Positions 17,369 to 25,376 of a stretch of DNA of 37,863 nucleotides are shown in pieces. The DNA is taken from positions 1 through 37,863 of the forward strand of contig CALAJY010000003.1 of assembly GCA_937923265.1 (NCBI GenBank). The letters run 5' to 3'. A model generated the notes under the pieces. The model did not search any database. It saw only the letters and a list, made by a program, of their open reading frames with translations, and had not been told where the DNA came from. Position numbers and translations under genes: made by a program. The number at the start of each line of letters is the position of its first letter. Within the stretch, counting starts at the first letter, position 1. This DNA is from an uncultured Tissierellia bacterium (GTDB lineage Bacteria; Bacillota; Clostridia; Tissierellales; Peptoniphilaceae).

Positions 17369-18229
17369 TCACCTCCAATGCTCCCGATCCCGGTGAGAGA
17401 TGACAACGCTGGAATACTCCTCTTTTAAGAGGCTTCCGATTGCTTCCGCCAGAGCGACCGACCGGTGTTTCCCTCCTGTGCAACCAATCCCTATCGATAA
17501 GAGGCGTTTCCCCTCCCGAATATACAAGGGAATGAGAAAGTGAAGATAGGACTTGGTTTGCTGCAAAAATTCTTTGGTCTCATCAAATTGAAAGATAAAG
17601 TCCTTTACCGGTTGATCTAAGCCGGTGAAAGGGCGAAGGTCCAACTCGTAATAGGGGTTGGGAATAAAGCGGGTGTCAATCACCAGATCGGCGTCGAGAA
17701 GAATGCCATACTTGTAGCCAAAAGACGTGACATTGATCAGGAACGAATGCGCATCTCCCTCTGCCAGGTACAATTTATCAATCGAGCGTTTCAGCTGCCC
17801 GAGGGTAAAGCCCGAGGTATCGAGAACATGATCGGAAAGCCGTCGAATCTCCTTGAGTTGGAGCCGTTCCCGTTGGATTCCGTCGAAAATATTTCCCGCC
17901 TTGTCGAGGGGATGGGGGCGGCGCAGTTCCTTGTAACGGCGAACCAAAACCTCATCTCTGGCATCGAGAAAGAGTATGGAGACCTTGTGTTGCTCTTCCA
18001 TCAGCCGACCCGTGGTATCTTTTAAGGCATCAAAGAAGCTTCCTCCCCGCAGGTCCACACCCACGGCGATCTTCTCAATGTGCTGGCGAGAACTCGTCAC
18101 CAGATCAATAAAATTTGTCAAAAGCTGAGGGGGCAAATTATCCATGCAATAATATCCCATGTCCTCAAAAAGATTCAGCACGGAGCTTTTCCCCGCACCA
18201 CTCATTCCCGTCACTATGACAATCCGCAT
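17369..18229 (-). CDS. rapZ: RNase adapter protein / nucleotide-binding protein RapZ
   Basis: A 286-residue RapZ/YvcJ family P-loop protein: Walker A GMSGAGKS at residues 8-15, DNLPP shortly after, DARDEVLVRRYKELRRPHPL in the middle and GCTGGKHRSVALAEAI at the end, which is the family signature of the C-terminal domain. In Enterobacteria RapZ senses glucosamine-6-phosphate and directs RNase E; in Firmicutes it binds GTP/ATP and its role is less clear. AGGAGG precedes ATG 18229 by 6 bases. It sits 24 bases after murB. Confidence 0.97.
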   Translation of the reverse strand: MRIVIVTGMSGAGKSSVLNLFEDMGYYCMDNLPPQLLTNFIDLVTSSRQHIEKIAVGVDLRGGSFFDALKDTTGRLMEEQHKVSILFLDARDEVLVRRYKELRRPHPLDKAGNIFDGIQRERLQLKEIRRLSDHVLDTSGFTLGQLKRSIDKLYLAEGDAHSFLINVTSFGYKYGILLDADLVIDTRFIPNPYYELDLRPFTGLDQPVKDFIFQFDETKEFLQQTKSYLHFLIPLYIREGKRLLSIGIGCTGGKHRSVALAEAIGSLLKEEYSSVVISHRDREHWR

Positions 18230-18253
18230 CCGCTTCCTCCTTTCCTGAAATAT

Positions 18254-19216
18254 TTATTCCTTGTCGCGAAGATCCAAGGCTTCCGAGGCAAGTTCCCCCT
18301 TGGGTCCCAGCAGCCTCACTTCCGTTTCCAAGGAAATTCCGAATTGCCGGTAAACCTGGGCCTGGACCTTATGAATCAGGGTTTCCATATCCTGAAAACT
18401 GGCCTGCCCATTGTTAATCAAAAATCCACAATGCTTCTCCGAGACCTGGGCATCTCCCACGGCGAGGCCTCGCAAACCGGCATCGTCAATCAATTTGGAG
18501 GCATATCCCCCTACCGGTCGCTTAAAGGTGGATCCTGCGGAATGCTTATCCAAGGGCTGCTTGCTGGTTCTTCTCTGAGTATAGTCCTGATAGGCGGCTT
18601 CAATTTCCTGAAAATCTCCTTTTTCTAAGGCAAAGGCCACATCCACCGCAATCATTCCTTCCTTCATCAAGCGGCTGGAGCGATAGGAAAAATCCAACTC
18701 GTCCTTTGTTAAAGTAAGAATCTGGCCCTGCTGATCGATGGCCTTTACCTCGACAACCAGGTCCTTCATCTCTTTTCCATAGGCACCGGCATTCATGATC
18801 ACCGCTCCCCCCACCGTTCCCGGAATTCCCGAGACCTGTTCCATCCCGGTGAGAGATTCCTGAAAGCTGAGTTCTGCCGCTCGTTTCAGGGAAGCGCCCG
18901 CTTGTGTGCGAAGGATTCCTCCCTCGAGACAGCAATCGGAAAAATTCTTCCCCAGGTGGATCAATACGCCTTCGTATCCTTCATCCGTTGCCAATATATT
19001 AGAGCCATTTCCCAGTACATAGAAGGGGACTCCTTCCAACCGCAGAAAACGCACGGTCCGTACCAATTCTTTTTCCGAAGTTGGCTCCACCAAAAGTTTA
19101 CACGGCCCACCAATGTGAAAACTCGTTAAGTCTTTCAAAGCCACATTATCTGTCACAATTCCATAAGCACCGCTGTGCAACTCCTGTTCCACCGGTGCCC
19201 AATGATTCAAATCCAT
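18254..19216 (-). CDS. murB: UDP-N-acetylenolpyruvoylglucosamine reductase MurB
   Basis: A 320-residue FAD enzyme that reduces UDP-GlcNAc-enolpyruvate to UDP-MurNAc, the second committed step of peptidoglycan synthesis, in the cytoplasm. FAD-binding motifs are present (LGNGSNILATDEGYEG, GIPGTVGGAVIMNAGAYG). The proton-donor Ser is in HSAGSTFKRP, and the C-terminal HCGFLINNG-x-A follows. Length and loop structure fit the short type found in Firmicutes. GGAGG precedes ATG 19216. It is the first gene of the murB-rapZ-Nudix-whiA-LCP unit. Confidence 0.97.
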   Translation of the reverse strand: MDLNHWAPVEQELHSGAYGIVTDNVALKDLTSFHIGGPCKLLVEPTSEKELVRTVRFLRLEGVPFYVLGNGSNILATDEGYEGVLIHLGKNFSDCCLEGGILRTQAGASLKRAAELSFQESLTGMEQVSGIPGTVGGAVIMNAGAYGKEMKDLVVEVKAIDQQGQILTLTKDELDFSYRSSRLMKEGMIAVDVAFALEKGDFQEIEAAYQDYTQRRTSKQPLDKHSAGSTFKRPVGGYASKLIDDAGLRGLAVGDAQVSEKHCGFLINNGQASFQDMETLIHKVQAQVYRQFGISLETEVRLLGPKGELASEALDLRDKE

Positions 19217-19247
19217 CCTTGCCTCCGTACCTAAATATTCAGTTCAT

Positions 19248-19278
19248 AGTATACCCAATTCCTGCATAAGGAGATCAA
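19248..19278 (-). promoter_or_regulatory. Candidate promoter of the murB operon
   Basis: TATACT (19253-19248, minus strand) preceded by GGG is a good -10 about 30 bases before the murB start. A TTGATC (19278-19273) is 19 bases upstream, longer than ideal. The short space between the terminator at 19289-19319 and murB leaves few other choices. Confidence 0.4.
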
Positions 19279-19280
19279 AG

Positions 19281-19319
19281 AATAAAATAACTCTCCGGTG
19301 AATGATTCACCGGAGAGTT
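19281..19319 (-). terminator. Rho-independent terminator after the membrane-protein gene
   Basis: A near-perfect 31-base palindrome at 19289-19319, with two arms of 15 bases (AACTCTCCGGTGAAT and its complement) around one central base, so about 13 bp pair around a 5-base loop. In minus-strand reading it is followed by TTTTATTCTTT. It lies 23 bases after the stop of the 19343-20425 gene. Confidence 0.88.
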
Positions 19320-19342
19320 TATCCTACTTACTCAGCTTTGCT

Positions 19343-20425
19343 TTAGAGCTTGTCTCCCGCTGTGTCACGGGTTAACTTTACTCCCATGCTTCCTGCAAAG
19401 GAAGTGAGGCATAAGCCTAAGAGGAGGGCTACGAATACAGCAACCGAGCCGCCGGAAATGGCGTTGCTTGCCTTATCTGCGGTATCCACAGCCTGGTTCT
19501 TTGCTTCCTCCAGCTTCTGAGGAATCTCCGTCTTGGCGGTTTCCAACGCTTTCTCTGCTTCCGTGATCTGCTTCTTCGCCTCTTCCGTTGCTTTCTGGTA
19601 GCCATTGTAGATGTTGTCTACCGTCTTCTGCGCCTCATCTCCGGTAAGCTCCGTGTTCTTCGCAACCGCCTTGGAGATGGCTTCTTTATCCACGCTGCCG
19701 CCAATCTTTTCCGCTCTCTGCTTCAGGTCCTCTCCCAACGAGGTGAGAGTCTCATCCGCGGAATCCGGATTGGTTACAATATTCTTGGCAGCTTCTTTTA
19801 CCTTCTCGGTTACTTCATCCAACTGTCCCTGCAGATAGTTGGGCTGTAACTCTTTGACGTCGGTGTCTCCCAGGGCTTTTTTCACATCGGCATCCAATTG
19901 CTGGGTGTCTACACCGGAAATTGCCTTGGAGATTCCCTCGGTGCTCTTGTCAAGCACTGCGGAACCGGCCTTGCTGGCAATGTTGCCGACTCCACCGGCC
20001 GCATCCGCTGCCGCACCAAAGGTTCCCTTCACCAAGTTGCCGAAGAGACCAACGGCTCCCATGGTTCCGGAAACAACTGCCCATACCACCAAGACGGTGG
20101 AGAGGGCCCAGGTTAAAAAGCCATGCAGCAAGCCAACGCGGCGAGAAGCCAAGCCTGCCACAAAGCCACCGCAGAACAGGGAAACCACCACGGTGATAAC
20201 GGTCCAAATCAAAACGCCAATACCAACGCCTGCTAAAGGATCGCTGCTCTTGGGAGAAGCCAGTCCAAAGCCGATGGCACTCGTAATCAATGAAAACAGG
20301 AAGAAGACGGCAAAAAACGTCACCACACCTGCTACAATTGATCCCCAGGAAATGTTCTTTCCTGCTTCATCTACATCCGTCGCAAAATTTCTGCGCCAGA
20401 AGTTTGATCTTCTACGATTTTCCAT
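19343..20425 (-). CDS. Membrane protein of unknown function, three helices + long coiled domain + one helix
   Basis: A 360-residue protein. A basic N-terminus (ENRRRSNFWRR) leads to helix 1 (about 24-54, SWGSIVAGVVTFFAVFF), helix 2 (66-92, ending FCGGFVAGL) and helix 3 (98-128, HGFLTWALSTVL). A polar, Ala/Lys/Glu/Asp-rich region (about 150-325) is predicted helical and partly coiled coil, and a last helix (326-350) closes it. The SWG-I-AG, GG-VAG and HG-LTW pattern recalls a widespread uncharacterised membrane family in both Gram-negatives and Gram-positives; no function is known to me. ATG 20425 is set by GGAGG; an in-frame extension upstream (to 20527) has no ribosome site. It is a single-gene unit closed by its own terminator. 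Confidence 0.85.
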   Translation of the reverse strand: MENRRRSNFWRRNFATDVDEAGKNISWGSIVAGVVTFFAVFFLFSLITSAIGFGLASPKSSDPLAGVGIGVLIWTVITVVVSLFCGGFVAGLASRRVGLLHGFLTWALSTVLVVWAVVSGTMGAVGLFGNLVKGTFGAAADAAGGVGNIASKAGSAVLDKSTEGISKAISGVDTQQLDADVKKALGDTDVKELQPNYLQGQLDEVTEKVKEAAKNIVTNPDSADETLTSLGEDLKQRAEKIGGSVDKEAISKAVAKNTELTGDEAQKTVDNIYNGYQKATEEAKKQITEAEKALETAKTEIPQKLEEAKNQAVDTADKASNAISGGSVAVFVALLLGLCLTSFAGSMGVKLTRDTAGDKL

Positions 20426-20581
20426 GAATAACCTCCATAAATAGTAATTAATCGCGTCTCGGATCGAATCCATCAGGGTTACTGTGCCCCATTTGCTATA
20501 CACGACCGGATGGTTCTTCCTTCGCAACTACTCTTTTCTTACCCAATAATTCCTACTTAATCACTATCGCTTAGAAAAGCA

Positions 20582-20617
20582 AAATAAAACCGCCCCCCGG
20601 AGTGGACGGTTTTATTT
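20582..20617 (-). terminator. Rho-independent terminator of nifJ
   Basis: An 11-bp stem AAATAAAACCG (20582-20592) / CGGTTTTATTT (20607-20617) surrounds a G+C-rich loop region. In minus-strand reading it is followed by T-rich sequence (TTTTATTTTGCTTTTC). It lies about 30 bases after the nifJ stop. Confidence 0.82.
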
Positions 20618-20645
20618 GTTAAATCCTCTGTATTACGTAAAGTGC

Positions 20646-23600
20646 TTAGTCTTGCTGCGCCAATTTGACGTATTTCTCGTAGCGAGCCTTGGCTGCCTTC
20701 TCTGCCTCTGCGTAGAGTTCGGTTGCTTCCTCCGGGAAGTTTCTCTTCAAGGAAGAGTAACGAACTTCGCCCATGAGGAACTCTTGGAAGTCGCCGGTCG
20801 GCTCCTTGGAATCCAGCTGGAAGGGGTTCTTTCCCTCTTCTGCCAGTCTGGGATCATATCTCCACAGGTGCCAATAACCCGCTTCCACAGCCTGCTTCTC
20901 ACGATACTGACTCTTGCCCATACCGATACGAATACCATGGTTGATACAGGGAGCGTAAGCGATCACCAAAGAAGGACCATTGTAGCTCTCGGCCTCTCTC
21001 ATCGCCTTTAAGGTCTGATTCTGGTTTGCACCCATGGCAATCTGTGCAACATACACATAGCCATACTGTGCTTCCATCAAACCTAAGTCTTTCGAGGTCA
21101 CTCTCTTACCGGAGGCTGCGAACTGAGCAACTGCGGCAAGCGGCGTTGCCTTCGAGGACTGACCACCGGTGTTCGAGTAAACTTCGGTGTTCAAAACGAG
21201 GACGTTGATGTTCTTTCCGGAGGCAAGAACATGATCCAAGCCGCCGTAACCGATATCGAAGGCCCAACCATCACCACCGATGATCCATACAGACTTCTTG
21301 GTGAGGTAATCCTTCAGGTCAAGAATCTGGTCTACCAATGCCTGACCGGCTTGATCAGAAACTTTATCCTCCCGGTTGTTCAAGATGTCTGCCGTTGCAG
21401 CCTTGGAGCCTGCGGGATCCTCCGCATTTTCCAGCCAAGCATCAAAGAGGTCGTTCCACTTGCTGTCCAGCTTCAGTTCCTTGAATTCCTTCATCTTAGA
21501 CTCTGCCAAGGACCGGTTGGATTCGGTGGCGAGCAACATACCAAAGCCGTATTCTGCCGCATCCTCGAACAGGGAGTTACCCCAGGACGGGCCACAGCCT
21601 TCTGCATTCGTCGTGTAAGGCGTTGCCGGTGCGGAAGCACCCCAGATGGAAGAGCATCCGGTTGCATTGGCAATCAGCATCCGGTCTCCAAAGAGCTGCG
21701 TGATCAACTTCGCGTACGGAGTCTCTCCACAGCCTGCGCAGGCACCGGAGAACTCCAGCAAGGGCTGCTTGAACTGGCTGCCCTTCACGGTCTTGGTATC
21801 CATGAGGTCTTCCTTGTAACCGACCTTGTCATGGGCATAGTCCCAGAAGCCTTTCTGCGCTTCGTACTGTTCTTCGAAGGGCTTCATCACCAAGGCTTTT
21901 TCCTTGGCCGGGCATACATCGGCGCAGTTACCGCATCCGGTACAATCCAGCTGGGAAACCTGAATACGGAAAGTATATCCATCCATTCCCTTGCCGACCG
22001 CCTTCTTGGAATCGAAGCCTTCCGGAGCATTGTTCCGATCCTCTTCATTCAAAAGGAAGGGACGAATGACCCCGTGGGGGCAAACATAGGAGCACTGGTT
22101 ACACTGGATACAGTTATCAATCTGCCATTCCGGTGTGAAGAGGGCGATACCACGCTTCTCAATGGAAGAGGTGCTCTGGTCCCAGTGACCATCGACGCGA
22201 TCCATGAAAGCGGAAACGGGGATTTCGTTGCCCTTCTGATGCAGCATGGGAAGAACAATATTTTCCAGGAATTCCGGAACATCCTTGTTGTCCACTTCCT
22301 CATCCTTGGCATTTGCCCAATCAGCGGGAACATCAATCTTCACAAGAGCGTCAATTCCCTTGTCCACAGCACCGTAGTTCATCTGGACAATATCGTCTCC
22401 CTTGTGACCATAGGACTTCACAATGGATTCCTTCAGATACTTCACCGCGTCATCCAGAGGCAATACCTGGGAGAGCTTGAAGAATGCCGACTGGATGATC
22501 ATGTTGGTACGGCTGCCCAAGCCCAATTCCTGAGCAATCTCGGAAGCATCGATGATGTAGAATTCGATGTTATGTTCTGCGATATATCTCTTCATGGAAG
22601 CGGGAAGATGCTGGTCTAACTCGTCCTTCTTCCAGGTGCAGTTCAACAGGAAAACACCGCCGTCTTTCAAACCATCCAGCAGGTCGTACTGGTGAACATA
22701 AGCCTGCTTGGAGCAGGATACGAAGTCTGCCTGGTCAAGAAGATAGGTGGAACGAATCGGGGTTTTACCAAAACGCAGGTGGGATACCGTCAAACCGCCG
22801 GACTTTTTGGAGTCATAGTCGAAATAACCCTGTGCGTACATGTCCGTATTATCACCGATGATCTTGATGGCCTGTTTATTTGCACCAACGGTACCGTCCG
22901 AACCGAAGCCCCAGAACTTGCAGCGGGTCGTTCCTTCTTCTTTGATGTGCAAGGGCTTGGAAGCTTCCAAGGACAGGTTGGTCACATCGTCTTTGATGCT
23001 GATGGTGAAGTGCTTCTTGGAGTCTTCGGCAAACATATTCTCAAAGACAGAGAGCAGGTGTGTCGGAGTGGTATCCTTGGAGCTCAATCCATAGCGGCCG
23101 CCTAAAATCTGCGGACGATCTTCCACTTCGTTGTAAGCCGCGCACACATCCATGTACAGGGGCTCACCTAAGGCACCCTTTTCCTTGGTACGATCCAAAA
23201 CCGCAATCTTCTTTACCGTCTTGGGAACGGCCTTCAGGAAGTGCTCATAGCTGAACGGACGATAGAGGTGAACCTTCACCATACCTACCTTTTTGCCCTC
23301 GTCCATAAGGCTGTCAATGACTTCTTCGAAGGCTTCGGCAACAGATCCCATGACGACGACGATGTCTTCCGCATCCTCAGCACCATAGTAGTTGAACAGA
23401 CCATACTGACGGCCGGTCTTCTCGGAAACTTTCTTTAAGTATTTTTCTACGATAGGAACAATCTCCTCATAGGAGGTGTTGGAGGCTTCCATGTTCTGGA
23501 AGTAGATGTCCCCTGCCTGTGCCGTACCATTGGTTACCGGACGGTTCGGGTTCAAGGAGCGATTACGGAATTCCTGAACCTTATCAAAGTCCACCATTTC

Positions 23601-24176
23601 CTTCAGGTCTTCATAATCCCAAACTTCGATCTTTTGAATCTCGTGAGAAGTACGGAAGCCGTCGAAGAAATGAACGAAAGGCAAGGAGCCTTCAATTGCG
23701 GAAAGATGAGCAACCGCACCGAGGTCCATGGCCTCCTGAACGGAATTGGAGCACAGGAAGCAGAAGCCCGTGGCACGAGCTGCGTTAATATCCTGATGGT
23801 CTCCATAAATCGACAGAGCCTGTGTTGCTAATGAACGAGCCGCTACATGGAAAACTCCGGGTAGATGCTCACCGGCAATCTTGTACATATCCGGGATCAT
23901 CAACAGAAGTCCCTGCGATGCCGTGTAAGTAGTGGTTAAAGATCCGGCAGCCAGAGAACCATGCGTAGCTCCTGCGGCACCTGCCTCAGATTGCATTTCA
24001 ACAACATTTACCGTCGTTCCGAAAATGTTCTTCTGTCCGTTTGCCGCCCACTTATCCACGTGGTCCGGCATCGGTGACGACGGCGTGATCGGATAGATCG
24101 TTGCGACTTCGGAAAAAGCATAGGACACATAAGCCGCTGCTTGGTTTCCGTCCATCGTCTTAAAATTTTTCGCCAT
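20646..24176 (-). CDS. nifJ: Pyruvate:ferredoxin (flavodoxin) oxidoreductase
   Basis: A single-chain PFOR of 1176 residues, the normal homodimer size. It converts pyruvate + CoA to acetyl-CoA + CO2 and reduces ferredoxin, in the cytoplasm under anaerobiosis. Visible: YPITPSSPM in domain I (pyruvate/TPP contact), two ferredoxin-type cluster sites (CIQCNQCSYVCP and CTGCGNCADVCP), the extra-cluster Cys pair CAGCGET, and the TPP fold (GGDGWAFDIGYGGLDH, then NTEVYSNTGGQ). GAGGAGG precedes ATG 24176. It is monocistronic, between its own strong promoter and terminator. It separates hprK from murB, which are often near neighbours in relatives. Codon usage is very even, as for a highly expressed gene. 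Confidence 0.98.
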   Translation of the reverse strand: MAKNFKTMDGNQAAAYVSYAFSEVATIYPITPSSPMPDHVDKWAANGQKNIFGTTVNVVEMQSEAGAAGATHGSLAAGSLTTTYTASQGLLLMIPDMYKIAGEHLPGVFHVAARSLATQALSIYGDHQDINAARATGFCFLCSNSVQEAMDLGAVAHLSAIEGSLPFVHFFDGFRTSHEIQKIEVWDYEDLKEMVDFDKVQEFRNRSLNPNRPVTNGTAQAGDIYFQNMEASNTSYEEIVPIVEKYLKKVSEKTGRQYGLFNYYGAEDAEDIVVVMGSVAEAFEEVIDSLMDEGKKVGMVKVHLYRPFSYEHFLKAVPKTVKKIAVLDRTKEKGALGEPLYMDVCAAYNEVEDRPQILGGRYGLSSKDTTPTHLLSVFENMFAEDSKKHFTISIKDDVTNLSLEASKPLHIKEEGTTRCKFWGFGSDGTVGANKQAIKIIGDNTDMYAQGYFDYDSKKSGGLTVSHLRFGKTPIRSTYLLDQADFVSCSKQAYVHQYDLLDGLKDGGVFLLNCTWKKDELDQHLPASMKRYIAEHNIEFYIIDASEIAQELGLGSRTNMIIQSAFFKLSQVLPLDDAVKYLKESIVKSYGHKGDDIVQMNYGAVDKGIDALVKIDVPADWANAKDEEVDNKDVPEFLENIVLPMLHQKGNEIPVSAFMDRVDGHWDQSTSSIEKRGIALFTPEWQIDNCIQCNQCSYVCPHGVIRPFLLNEEDRNNAPEGFDSKKAVGKGMDGYTFRIQVSQLDCTGCGNCADVCPAKEKALVMKPFEEQYEAQKGFWDYAHDKVGYKEDLMDTKTVKGSQFKQPLLEFSGACAGCGETPYAKLITQLFGDRMLIANATGCSSIWGASAPATPYTTNAEGCGPSWGNSLFEDAAEYGFGMLLATESNRSLAESKMKEFKELKLDSKWNDLFDAWLENAEDPAGSKAATADILNNREDKVSDQAGQALVDQILDLKDYLTKKSVWIIGGDGWAFDIGYGGLDHVLASGKNINVLVLNTEVYSNTGGQSSKATPLAAVAQFAASGKRVTSKDLGLMEAQYGYVYVAQIAMGANQNQTLKAMREAESYNGPSLVIAYAPCINHGIRIGMGKSQYREKQAVEAGYWHLWRYDPRLAEEGKNPFQLDSKEPTGDFQEFLMGEVRYSSLKRNFPEEATELYAEAEKAAKARYEKYVKLAQQD

Positions 24177-24327
24177 AATTCCTCCTCTTGGTTAGCTGAG
24201 TGAAAGCCAGTAACGATGTATTATTATTAATGCGCTCCAAAAGGGAAGGCACCTTTCTTCGACGGCCTGTTCGTCTCAGAAACGCATCTTCCTTTTTCTA
24301 TGCGTATTAAGAATCAATACCAATTTG

Positions 24328-24356
24328 AGTATAGTTCATTCGCGCATATTCGTCAA
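24328..24356 (-). promoter_or_regulatory. nifJ: Strong promoter of nifJ with a long leader
   Basis: TTGACG (24356-24351) and TATACT (24333-24328) are exactly 17 bases apart on the minus strand, each 5/6 to consensus. Transcription should start near 24321, leaving a leader of about 145 bases (24177-24321) before the ribosome site. The leader contains short complementary segments (for instance AAAAGGAAG at about 24297-24289 against CTTCCCTTTT around 24250-24241) but no class I recognise. Confidence 0.75.
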
Positions 24357-24383
24357 TTTTCCTCCGACAATTGGCAGGGATAT

Positions 24384-25325
24384 TTAATAGGTATTATTCG
24401 CCTGCTCTATTAGCCTATTATTTAACTCTACCGCGGCGTTGTAACCCATCTTCTTTTGGCGGTTATTCCGTGTTGCCACCTCAATAATCATGGCAATGTT
24501 TCTTCCCGGTTTCACCGGAATGGTGATCAAGGGAATCCGTTTTCCTAAAATCTCGGTGTAGCTGTCCCAGAGTCCCAGACGGTCATACTCCTTGTCGTCA
24601 TCCCAGTTCTCCAGTTCCACCACCATCTCAATGAAAGTGTCTTCTTTTACCGAGCCGACTCCGTAGAGTCGACGGATGTCCAGGATGCCCAGACCACGAA
24701 TTTCCATGTAGTGGCGAATGTTCTCCGGACAGGATCCCACCAGACGATCATCCACCTTGCGAATATCCACCACATCATCTGCCACCAACCGGTGGCCCCG
24801 AATCACCAAATCCAGGCCCGTCTCGGATTTTCCCACCGAGGATTTGCCTCGGATGAGGACTCCCGTACCAAAGACCTCCATGAGGCCGGCGTGTACGGTA
24901 ATCTGCTCCGCCATGAGATTTTCCAGAACATTGTTGAGGTTGGCGATTAACTTGGTCGTGGGAAGAGAGGACCGAAGCACGGTCTTATTATAGTAATCCG
25001 CAAGATCCAGGATATCGTGGGTGATGGGCTGGTTATAGGAATAGATGATGGCGGGAATCGGATAGGAGAAAATCCCCCGGAAGCGCTCATATCGCTCCTC
25101 CGGTTTCATCTGCGCATAATAGATATATTCCACATGGCCAATGATTTGAATGCGAGTCCAGGGAAAGTTTTCCATGAAGCCGGAGAGCTGCAGGCCCGGT
25201 CGATTCACATCATTTTCCTTTAGCATCACCTGTTCATAGTCGCTGCTCTTTGACACGATTTCCAGCTGCATTAACTCCACCAAGTCTGCCAACCTGGCGT
25301 CCTTTTGCTGCCCTTCCATGACCAT
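24384..25325 (-). CDS. hprK: HPr kinase/phosphorylase
   Basis: A 313-residue bifunctional enzyme that phosphorylates or dephosphorylates HPr on Ser46, the switch for carbon catabolite control in Firmicutes. The N-terminal domain (about 1-130) is followed by the kinase domain with P-loop GKSSVGKSE, the HRLVADDVV segment and the family signature EIRGLGILDIRRLYG. The C-terminal helix region ends with NNRLIEQ. ATG 25325 is chosen because GGGAGG lies seven bases upstream; an ATG two codons later is further from the site. It is the last gene of the aminopeptidase-uvrC-hprK unit. Confidence 0.96.
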   Translation of the reverse strand: MVMEGQQKDARLADLVELMQLEIVSKSSDYEQVMLKENDVNRPGLQLSGFMENFPWTRIQIIGHVEYIYYAQMKPEERYERFRGIFSYPIPAIIYSYNQPITHDILDLADYYNKTVLRSSLPTTKLIANLNNVLENLMAEQITVHAGLMEVFGTGVLIRGKSSVGKSETGLDLVIRGHRLVADDVVDIRKVDDRLVGSCPENIRHYMEIRGLGILDIRRLYGVGSVKEDTFIEMVVELENWDDDKEYDRLGLWDSYTEILGKRIPLITIPVKPGRNIAMIIEVATRNNRQKKMGYNAAVELNNRLIEQANNTY

Positions 25326-25376
25326 ATGCCATCCTCCCTTTCTCTTCCTTTTTGGGAATGCTCCCAACGGGTTCTC

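Noticed and set aside
19343..20527. Longer version of the four-helix membrane protein starting at 20527
   Set aside because: No ribosome site precedes the upstream ATGs, while GGAGG lies just before ATG 20425.
21231..22619. A 462-codon plus-strand frame opposite nifJ
   Set aside because: It is antisense to a highly conserved, intact nifJ; long antisense frames arise from its codon usage. No ribosome site or promoter was seen.
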